IMG/VR virus record: IMGVR_UViG_3300035182_001078
Location: 1 to 44,779 of that record
Direction: 5' to 3' (one strand)
Length of the DNA: 44,779 nucleotides
Source of the DNA: a virus
Part shown: positions 22,001 through 29,211 of the stretch, piece by piece
How the letters are laid out: each line of letters opens with the position of its first letter
Position numbering within the stretch: the stretch's first letter is position 1
Translations under genes and position numbers: made by a program
The notes under the pieces: model-generated
What the model was told of the DNA's origin: nothing
Database searches by the model: none
The model's input: only the letters and a program-made list of their open reading frames with translations

Positions 22001-23750
22001 ATCTTTTTGTATTGTCGACAAATACTATTCTATTCCCCTGCGACCTGAATCTTTTTATAATAGAGTCCTGATAAATTCTTGATTGAGCGTTACTTATTCC
22101 CCAAACAGGATTGTTCCCATCTACTCCAAACAATATAATAATTTTATTTTTAAGTGCATCGAGTTCTTTGCTTCTGTATAAATATTCAGGAGAAGCAAGA
22201 CCAGCAGAAGCCATTATATTAATAGGTAAGGCAGTATGTAATTGAGCTTGCTTAAACATAGAGCTATCCCTTTTTGTTGTAAGAAATGCAGCAGGAATAC
22301 TATTTCCTAATACAGCAATTTTAAATTCCTTTGGCTTTGAAATAGAAAAATCGATAATCCGAGTATTTCCTTTGTCGCTAAATATTGCCGGCCATCCGGT
22401 AATACTTGTATATTCTCCGGGCCCAACTGTAAAATAAGATCTTCTTCCTAAATCTTTAGACTCTCCACTTGTTAAGTTTTTATAGTGAAGAGCTACACTA
22501 TCTAATTCCCTATCCATTGTAACCTGAACATAATCCCATTTATTAACAAGTAAGCCTGAAGAAGTTTTTGTCATGTTGCTGCACTTGTTGTTCATTGTAG
22601 AACCAGTAGTGTCGCCTAATATAGGTATATTTATCCAGTTGACAGCATTAAGATTTGCAGACAGTGTCGAATTATATGCGTTTGCTTTTATACCTGTTCC
22701 AATTCTTAAAGAACTGGAGCTGTCCAAAACTTGGAATATTAATCTTATAGAAAAATTTTCGTTAAAGACGTTTCCGTAATCAAATGCTTTAAAATAACTA
22801 TTTTCAATTCCTCCCGAGTAACTTGTATTTATAATTAACCCGTTATTCCAGTAAGCAGAACCGCTCGGAAAAACAGGTACTAAAGTTGAGTCCTGAAATG
22901 TTAAAGGCCCTGAAATTAGATTAGTATAGTTTGTATAATCGATTCCAATAAATCCCTTTGTGTATCTTTTTAATGTATCGTTAATATGATACGGAGTTGT
23001 GTATTTAGAACTATCTCTTTTAGATAGCTTAGTATTTAAAGAATCTTGTAAGTCTGTAATCTTAGATTGACCTATTGCAAAAACACTTATATCAGTCGAA
23101 TTATTTCCAGTATTATCGTCTGCATTAAATTCGCTTCCAAAGTTTATTTTTTTTCTCTGCGGTTGCGTTACGCCTGCTTTTTGAAGTGTATCGTAATGAA
23201 GGTCGGCAGTAACAAGCGTTCCTACATTAAACACTCTGTTTGTAGATAAGTCATATGTAACAGAGTTTATTGTAATAGTTGTTACCTTGTCCGCTTTTAA
23301 ATTTATCCTATCTGATAAATGAGTTGTATCGGTACTTCCACCACTTCCTCCAATACCTTTTATTTTCACTGTATCATTTCTAAGATTTGGACGATAAAGC
23401 ACAAAAATAGAATCGTTTATCGCTTTAGCAGAATCATAAGAATTATCTATACGTGTAGATAAATGAGATGTATCTAAAAAAGCATTATGCCCGCCTGCTT
23501 TAAAAAATCCAGTTGGTTTATAGTATACCCATAAAGAACTATCTTTTTTATTTATAAACATCTGAGCAGTACTGTCATTTGTATTAAGTAAAGTACTATC
23601 TTTTTGTGGAATATGCTGAACAAAAACAGCCTTTAATCTATTTACTTTTTCTCCATAAAATGTAGGAGTTTCCGGTAAATACTTTTGCGCTTTTGCTAGT
23701 CCACAAAAGAAACCGATTGATGTAAAAATTAAAACTAAAATCTTCTTCAT
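19041..23750 (-). CDS. Giant tail fibre with SGNH esterase domain and signal peptide
   Basis: 1569 aa. Signal peptide about 1-21 (LAKA) followed by Gln (Q22). Residues 22-300 are fibre-like. About 478-650 is an SGNH/GDSL hydrolase: block I AVLGNS (about 482), later MASAG, GVDGNN and YLGGVHLND (His about 629). The usual Asp three residues before that His is Gly. The rest (about 700-1569) is low-complexity fibre repeats rich in Thr/Ser/Asn/Gly (NGGTNNGSLS, LNGLTGSTQTF). It should bind host glycan, with the esterase acting on acetyl or other ester groups. Its end is followed by the SPRY gene. Confidence 0.85.
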   Translation of the reverse strand: MKKILVLIFTSIGFFCGLAKAQKYLPETPTFYGEKVNRLKAVFVQHIPQKDSTLLNTNDSTAQMFINKKDSSLWVYYKPTGFFKAGGHNAFLDTSHLSTRIDNSYDSAKAINDSIFVLYRPNLRNDTVKIKGIGGSGGSTDTTHLSDRINLKADKVTTITINSVTYDLSTNRVFNVGTLVTADLHYDTLQKAGVTQPQRKKINFGSEFNADDNTGNNSTDISVFAIGQSKITDLQDSLNTKLSKRDSSKYTTPYHINDTLKRYTKGFIGIDYTNYTNLISGPLTFQDSTLVPVFPSGSAYWNNGLIINTSYSGGIENSYFKAFDYGNVFNENFSIRLIFQVLDSSSSLRIGTGIKANAYNSTLSANLNAVNWINIPILGDTTGSTMNNKCSNMTKTSSGLLVNKWDYVQVTMDRELDSVALHYKNLTSGESKDLGRRSYFTVGPGEYTSITGWPAIFSDKGNTRIIDFSISKPKEFKIAVLGNSIPAAFLTTKRDSSMFKQAQLHTALPINIMASAGLASPEYLYRSKELDALKNKIIILFGVDGNNPVWGISNAQSRIYQDSIIKRFRSQGNRIVFVDNTKRYSTLGAGGWLQLDSLNLRLDTIRLPQDSVVHVNNLMVYPDDYLGGVHLNDGGNTRIANYLISKLPEIFNLRKDSVNVGTDSTLFATRRYADSVSEIVPTLNQVTTAGNTTTNNIIINDGTDPLAQMINDGGEGRVSVFDASHNEVAALLASGDVQLASGVSWPKPLGDAILLQDNITGSHTIRWHLRDIVTGDYNIATQARDSTGSPINMIYEGTDGYFHKAAVPSFSGGLTSLNGLTGSTQTFATGTSGTNFNISSTGTAHTFNIPTASASNRGLLSTTDWTTFNNKQPAGNYLGIADTSAMLSSYFRSNISADTYATISNLGLKVNISDTANMLLKYLRKQDTAAMLSPYLKFNIFNSNGSLTSPRNINGLTNSFTIDNTGTAGVSFWGGNSSSTPAGYMSVTGNSTGFLGGINTSSSAGAYFSATNAGQGGISTKSLGAGTVVYSTSGAVIFYNYMDSNINIIKADKIKVPVIPSSNNVDDSLLVWNPTTGFFGKRPVPSAGTGITSIGLTVPSWLSVSGSPLTSNGTLAVTEATGQAANLFLATPNGSTGAVGLRVIASADLPVLPIANGGTNNGSLSVTHGNIYYGDGTKIVSLAPGTSGQLLKTNGAAANPSWATVSGTGDAIVDNPLSQFASTTSNQLSGVISDETGAGPLVFANAPALTNIQINNIVGNNFQSVVTAAGTTTLTVNSPNETDFTGTSTQTAVLPDATTLRKGTSYLLKDLSTGNITVNKNGGTLLATMIGSTSAMATVTDTTTAAGGWVFEYSTDLPIGNATGKTITLAGASPGTITTGKIESDASNVLHMGQTSTERGVIGATQYSVVATDFTLSAALGVQPAFPTTGDVWTLAGSTLYQVEGSYTLTTGTTTTKTTALAFALAGGASINFINLQVIGYNSVPNTVTTAQGTTAMTQVASTVITATSTTAGVQFFFKGVISMNAGGTVTPQINFSANPGGTNLMKAGSYIKFTKLGVNTFSTEGSVN
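23699..23712 (+). repeat. Variant of the dispersed motif (GTCCACAAAAGAAA)
   Basis: One extra A relative to the main form, within the signal-peptide codons of the giant fibre, 38-51 nt after the ATG. This mirrors the copy in the beta-helix gene. Confidence 0.6.
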
Positions 23751-25105
23751 ATTAGAACGTATTTGTTTGTTAAGTAATTTTCAGGACGATTTTTTACTCC
23801 TGTATTTATTATAAAATCTTTATGGTCTGGTGCTCCAAGAGGACCATCAGTAACACCAAAATTTGCAGCACTTCCTGTATGTTGAACAAGTGGTAATATT
23901 AATGTAAATTGGCCAATACCTCCTGAGTCATAATCTCCTGCTTTGCCAGCTTTATTGTTTTGCTCAAATAAACCTCTTCTGTCAGGTATATGAAACTCGT
24001 CTGCATGTCCTGGATCTGAAGAGTTTGCAAATGAATACAAGTATTTATTATTTCCAGTAGACCAAACATCGTAGTCGCAAACCTGTACAAGAGGTAATTG
24101 AGAAACAACTTCTTCAAATAATCTTGAGTATTTAAACTTGTTTAAACTGTCTCCATTTAAAAGTTTCATATCCTGTCTTTCACTTTCATTATGGTCTGCA
24201 GATACAATAAGTCCAACCTTTTTAAAGTTTCCTTCTGTATCGCATACCCTCCACTCTATAGGAGATGCTGGTCTTGCATAAGCATAAATTGAAAAACTTT
24301 CTCCTGAGTTTGCTATCAATATCCCGTCAAGGAAATTAATAGTATCTGCTCCATTTGGTAAAAATTTTGCACATCTTATTCCAGTTCCACCTATTTCAAC
24401 CATCATCTTTCTTCCTTGTGGAATTGTACTAATATCAGGAAGTGTAATTTTAACATAGTTTCCTGATGGTTCAACTATCAACTTTTTTGCAAAATAACTA
24501 TCATCTAATACAGTATCTGCTGTTATTAAGTTTATACCAAAATCTGTTATAGTAGGATAACTGTTTCCTATAGGATTTTGAACTGGGTCAAAATGTATAT
24601 TATAGTAAATATTAGCAGGAAATGTATCGTCTGTAATAAGTAATGAAAATACACCAGTTATTTTATCCCAAGAATAATCTAATTCACGAACAAGTATCCC
24701 TCTGCCAGTTAACTCTGATGGAACTATTTCCCATCCTATATAGTTTGGCTTTCCGGAAGTTCCATCAAATATAGCAGATGTTGCACCTGTTACAAAACCT
24801 GGAGTTGTTCCAACTCTTATCTGTTCATCATCCCTACACAGTAATCCATCGACTTGTCCTGGAACAACAGAGAATAATGCAAGATTATTTACAACAGAAC
24901 CACCTCCATCTATTTCGTCAAGAGAAAACTGATAGTTATTACGAGGTAGTCCTGAAAATGACCAAACTCTCTGAGGATGTCCAGATGTTGTATCTATTAT
25001 AGATGCAATTATAGCTCCACCTGTTTCTTGTCTTACAGATGCCTTTATCCTATTTGTTATAAAAGGATAAGCCTTGGATATTGCGTTTAGTGCTACTGTT
25101 GGCAT
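23747..25105 (-). CDS. Tail protein with C-terminal phage tail-collar domain
   Basis: 452 aa. The C-terminal part (about 310-452) is a tail-collar domain: LLNGDSLNKFKYSRLFEEVV, then FHIPDRRGLFEQN, DYDSGGIG and the ending RPENYLTNKYVLI. Residues about 85-190 form a beta-rich module (DDEQIRVGTTPGF, LVRELDYSWDKITGVFSLLI, YYNIHFDPV) that also occurs at the N-terminus of the neck-region protein at 34893-35741. It likely connects tail tip and fibres. It overlaps the giant fibre start by 4 nt and has its own promoter box at 25121-25128. Confidence 0.82.
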   Translation of the reverse strand: MPTVALNAISKAYPFITNRIKASVRQETGGAIIASIIDTTSGHPQRVWSFSGLPRNNYQFSLDEIDGGGSVVNNLALFSVVPGQVDGLLCRDDEQIRVGTTPGFVTGATSAIFDGTSGKPNYIGWEIVPSELTGRGILVRELDYSWDKITGVFSLLITDDTFPANIYYNIHFDPVQNPIGNSYPTITDFGINLITADTVLDDSYFAKKLIVEPSGNYVKITLPDISTIPQGRKMMVEIGGTGIRCAKFLPNGADTINFLDGILIANSGESFSIYAYARPASPIEWRVCDTEGNFKKVGLIVSADHNESERQDMKLLNGDSLNKFKYSRLFEEVVSQLPLVQVCDYDVWSTGNNKYLYSFANSSDPGHADEFHIPDRRGLFEQNNKAGKAGDYDSGGIGQFTLILPLVQHTGSAANFGVTDGPLGAPDHKDFIINTGVKNRPENYLTNKYVLI

Positions 25106-25120
25106 TTTTTAAATATTATA

Positions 25121-25128
25121 CAAATATA
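25121..25128 (-). promoter_or_regulatory. Promoter -7 box TATATTTG
   Basis: Minus-strand TATATTTG (TAnnTTTG type) ends 15 nt before the ATG of the tail-collar gene. A TTTTG lies 15 nt upstream, shorter spacing than the best promoters. It is downstream of the second 42-bp hairpin copy, so the gap may combine termination and re-initiation before the fibre genes. Confidence 0.45.
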
Positions 25129-25171
25129 CAAAATAGATTAATACAAAAGTCATTTGTTGATAATTAATAAC

Positions 25172-25213
25172 CGTTTAAAAATTGCGTGGAACGGCATTTT
25201 TATGCGATTCCAC
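25172..25213 (-). repeat. 42-bp hairpin element, copy 2
   Basis: Identical over 42 bp to 9297-9338 and in the same orientation to transcription. It lies in the 188-nt gap between the 1305-aa tail gene and the tail-collar gene, about 65 nt before the downstream ATG. The hairpin arms are GTGGAA/TTCCAC and GCAT/ATGC with a TTTT loop, followed on the minus strand by a T-run. Confidence 0.85.
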
Positions 25214-25293
25214 AGGTTTTTAATATCATTGTGTGTGTTTATATATATTATTAACATCGTTCAAATTTGGGCATGTAATAACATCGAATCTAC

Positions 25294-28200
25294 TTACAAC
25301 GAGATGTTTATTAACTGCCCTGCTGGTAATCCAACTGCTTCTGCATCCACAACAAGAACCACTCCCTCATTTGTCTCGCCATCTGAATTAGGAAATTCTT
25401 TTCCACCTTGATTTTCTTGCAGATGCATTTCAACTACATAATAGTATAATGGATGACCATCAGTTTCTTCAGCAGGGTCTATTGAACCTCCTTCTGGAAG
25501 TGAATATAAAATATCTTCACAAGAAAAACCATCAAGAGCTATTGCATCAGCACATTTAAGATACAGGTAATCTGGAAGTCCATAAGCATTTCCAAAACGT
25601 ATATTTCGTTTCCTTGCTACGTTTCCAAATAATGTTATAGTGTTTCCAATATCGTCTGTAGATATACTAGTGTCAACACTTGGTTGTAATTTTTCTATAT
25701 GTCCTTCTACACGTAATACAGTTTGAAAACCTGTAGAAAAAAACGAGCCAACTTTATTAGTAGAGTTTTTAGATTTTATTAAAATAGTCTTTTCCCACCT
25801 GTCTCTTGTTTCAATCCTTTCAGATATTGCTATTGGAGTGTCACCAGCCCAAAGTACAAAAAAGTACTGGTTTTCTGGTTGCAACGAAAAATCTATTTCG
25901 CATTCAAGGCAAACATGAGGTACTGGTATTGGAGCTGGATTTACTGGATTGTAATTATAGGTTGCAACTTCCCTTCCGTCAAAACATAGATATTGCTTAA
26001 GAACTAAACTACCAACTCCATTTGATATTACTTGGTCTCTTATAACTTCTCCTGTTTGATACTTTTGTATATAATCTGGATTGTAAAGCCATGCAGTATT
26101 CCTGTTTGAAAACCAGTCATCATAAATGGTCTTAAAATTAAGATTTGGATTATCTGGAAAGTTATAAGTTACAAAATGCAGTGAATTATAGTTAGAGTGA
26201 AACATAGAGAATTTTTTTAAGTTTATTGATAGGCCACTCTTTGATAAATTAAGTAACGAGTTATAAGTTGTTAATGGAGATAATAATAGACTCCATTCTT
26301 GAACCTGATTCCTTAATCCAGATATTTTCATATTTCCTATTGGTAATGCAAATATATCTGTTCCTTTAAAAGTAAATTTAACTATACCTCCATTAGAAAA
26401 ATCATAAAGAGTCTTTGCAAAAGATTTATATGATTTAACTTTAATATTAGCTTTTTCCATTAAAAACAACGGAGTCCCCAAAGAAGAAACGGGTACGTCT
26501 GAATTTTCGGAAACTACAATACCATTTAAAACAGTTCTTAAGTTACCATTTTTATCTGGCTTTTGAAAAACTATTTTATCAAGTGGCTGCTGATTTACAA
26601 TAGGTTTTATTCTTGGATACTGGTTTTCAAGTATTCTTTTTGGAGAAAATCTTGTATTAAATACAGTATTATCTGGTACACCAGTTATAGAAGAATATAA
26701 TGGGCGATTAAGCTTATATCCTGTAACTACTATACCTACACTATGATTAACAAGAGATGTTGATATTACATTAACTCCATTTTGTATAGGAGCAAGTACA
26801 ACAGCAGAACCTGTAACAGGATCTGGATATGATACAGGTGTAACTTGTAAACTCCAATTTCCATTAGAATCAGCAACAACAGTTCCTAATTTTGCATAAG
26901 TTATATAATTTAACCATACTTCAACAACAGTTCCTGGAATAGCAACACCTTCAATTAAAGGCATGTTATTAACTAATACAAATCCATCTAATTCAGAACC
27001 TATGTAAGTTATTAACGGAAAACTTACATTTGTATCTACATTAAAATTAGCTGTATCTGCTCCTGCATTTATTGAAAGTAAATGCGCTCCATTGGATATT
27101 ACAGGAATTTTATACTCCCACTTATTAGAATTATCTGTAACAACAGTTGCTACAAATACACCATCAAGAGAAATATCTATATTTGTTCCGGCCTGTGAAC
27201 TACCTTTTAATAAAGGTTTATTATTATAAAGATTAGAGTTTGGTTCTGGATAAGATATTACAGTAGACATTACAGATACTGTGTCTATAAAAAGATTTAT
27301 TAAACTATTAGGGCCAGATAAATCAGTATAAGTAGCTTGTATTATGTGTCTTCCTGTTGTTGTTGGAGGGTTAAATGGTGTTAATGCAATTGCTATATTA
27401 TAAGACCAGTTGCCATTAGCATCAGCAACAGTTCCTCCATCAATAACAGTATCTATATATATATTAACTACACTTAATGGAATAGCGATACCTTTTAAAA
27501 ACGGTTTATTATTAGTTAAAGCGTCGTTATCAAAAGGCGACTTTATTACAGGTTCAAGTAAAGCAATATCTATATTTACATTTTCAAATGTTTCTATATT
27601 ATCAATAGCTGTACCTTGCTCATCTGTTATATCAAGAACATAAACAGATTTATCTCCATTATTATCTTGTGTATTTTGTCCTTGATAATCAAGTACAAGA
27701 AATATAATATCATAGCATCCAAGTCTATACTTAGGAATAAACTCTATTTTTTTATTAACTGATAACCTTGGTAAAGAAAATGTATTTTCAGAATTAAATT
27801 CAAGTCTTCCACTTGGATGTCTGTAGTCTTGTTTAGGAGAACCTACTACTATTTCATTCCCATCATACTCTTCCGCAAAAGCAATATCAACATCTATCGC
27901 TTCTCCCAAATCTATTATTGTATAACCTTGTTTATATACATCAATAGCTTTCTCGATAAAAATATCTCCATTAACGTCTTTTAATGCCATAAAAAACATT
28001 GCATTAAAAGAATCAAAATAATCTTTAAATGAAGTATATATTTTTGAATTAGGTATTCCTCTTATAGCATCACCACTTGTAAGTACTGATTTATTATTAG
28101 TAGTAAAATATCCACTATTTATACTAAACCTTTTATTTGTAGCCTGTTCAACTATATCCTTTCCTGCATCAAGTGGTCTAAGTGCATAAACAACTTGTGG

Positions 28201-29211
28201 TGCTGTTTTTGTTTTAGTTGATATATAAATATTAGTTACGAATGGAGTTATGGCAAAATTAATTTCTGAAGTATCTCTTGAATGTACCTCTGAAACTAAA
28301 AATATACTTTCTGATTGAGCTAGATTAAAAGTAAAATCGAAGTTAATATCGTATATCTTATCACCTACTAAATTCCTATCATTAAATATTACAAACTTCT
28401 GTGCATTGCTAGTATATAAAGATATAGTAACGTGTCCATTATTCTCAAAACCAAATTTTACATTACCATTAGCCTTTACTCCATTTATAGTATACGCTGT
28501 TGACATAGCCCAACTCTTAGAATTCTTTAATTGAAAAAGAGTTGTAAAGTATTCAAGAGTTTGATTCTTTGTTATTATGCCAAAACTATCACCACTTTGA
28601 TTTATTAAAACAAACGGCATAGTATTACAGTCATTAAGAATATCTACCGGTATTCTTTGAGGAACTGTTTGATATGTATAGTTATTTTCAAGATTCATTT
28701 CATCTATAAGAACTCTTATAGCTTTTGGATTTCTTGAATTACACTCTATTGCATACTCAACACTATCATTTTGAGATAAAACACCCCATGCTGAATCATC
28801 TATACAATTAACAGTAAATACTCCACTTTTTGATTTATCAACTTTTGTATTAAAATCAACTTTTCCATAATAAGCAAGTTCGTATATACCTCTATCTCCA
28901 TTCCATATTATTATTGTTATATACGTTTTTTCCTGAGAACCTTTCCCTTTGTAATAACAATTTTTTAGTATAGCAGCTCCGTCTTTAATAAAATCCAAAG
29001 AGTCTGTAACTGTTCTTGCAAGTGAAAAATAAGATGAATTTGTTCCAAACTCGAAATTGCAAGTTTGTATTTTTGATGGAGTATATTTTATAGGATAAGG
29101 TAAAGAATTCTTGGATATAGAATAGTCACCATTAGGCTGTTGAATAGCCTTATAGAATTTTCTGTTTTCGTCAGATATAAGAACGTATATTTCTTTTTGA
29201 TTTCTATTCAT
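25294..29211 (-). CDS. Large tail-tip protein with three Ig-like repeats
   Basis: 1305 aa, directly after the tape measure with a one-base overlap, the position of distal-tail/baseplate-hub proteins. Residues 1-480 have a tail-hub-like character. About 560-830 hold three bacterial Ig-like repeats, each with a NNKP(F/L)LKG or NNMPLIEG opening and a (V)AD(A/S)NGNWSY/SL strand. The C-terminal 450 residues are beta-rich with several Trp. Ig-like modules on tail tips are thought to help bind surface glycans. Exact function is inferred from position and architecture. Confidence 0.75.
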   Translation of the reverse strand: MNRNQKEIYVLISDENRKFYKAIQQPNGDYSISKNSLPYPIKYTPSKIQTCNFEFGTNSSYFSLARTVTDSLDFIKDGAAILKNCYYKGKGSQEKTYITIIIWNGDRGIYELAYYGKVDFNTKVDKSKSGVFTVNCIDDSAWGVLSQNDSVEYAIECNSRNPKAIRVLIDEMNLENNYTYQTVPQRIPVDILNDCNTMPFVLINQSGDSFGIITKNQTLEYFTTLFQLKNSKSWAMSTAYTINGVKANGNVKFGFENNGHVTISLYTSNAQKFVIFNDRNLVGDKIYDINFDFTFNLAQSESIFLVSEVHSRDTSEINFAITPFVTNIYISTKTKTAPQVVYALRPLDAGKDIVEQATNKRFSINSGYFTTNNKSVLTSGDAIRGIPNSKIYTSFKDYFDSFNAMFFMALKDVNGDIFIEKAIDVYKQGYTIIDLGEAIDVDIAFAEEYDGNEIVVGSPKQDYRHPSGRLEFNSENTFSLPRLSVNKKIEFIPKYRLGCYDIIFLVLDYQGQNTQDNNGDKSVYVLDITDEQGTAIDNIETFENVNIDIALLEPVIKSPFDNDALTNNKPFLKGIAIPLSVVNIYIDTVIDGGTVADANGNWSYNIAIALTPFNPPTTTGRHIIQATYTDLSGPNSLINLFIDTVSVMSTVISYPEPNSNLYNNKPLLKGSSQAGTNIDISLDGVFVATVVTDNSNKWEYKIPVISNGAHLLSINAGADTANFNVDTNVSFPLITYIGSELDGFVLVNNMPLIEGVAIPGTVVEVWLNYITYAKLGTVVADSNGNWSLQVTPVSYPDPVTGSAVVLAPIQNGVNVISTSLVNHSVGIVVTGYKLNRPLYSSITGVPDNTVFNTRFSPKRILENQYPRIKPIVNQQPLDKIVFQKPDKNGNLRTVLNGIVVSENSDVPVSSLGTPLFLMEKANIKVKSYKSFAKTLYDFSNGGIVKFTFKGTDIFALPIGNMKISGLRNQVQEWSLLLSPLTTYNSLLNLSKSGLSINLKKFSMFHSNYNSLHFVTYNFPDNPNLNFKTIYDDWFSNRNTAWLYNPDYIQKYQTGEVIRDQVISNGVGSLVLKQYLCFDGREVATYNYNPVNPAPIPVPHVCLECEIDFSLQPENQYFFVLWAGDTPIAISERIETRDRWEKTILIKSKNSTNKVGSFFSTGFQTVLRVEGHIEKLQPSVDTSISTDDIGNTITLFGNVARKRNIRFGNAYGLPDYLYLKCADAIALDGFSCEDILYSLPEGGSIDPAEETDGHPLYYYVVEMHLQENQGGKEFPNSDGETNEGVVLVVDAEAVGLPAGQLINISL

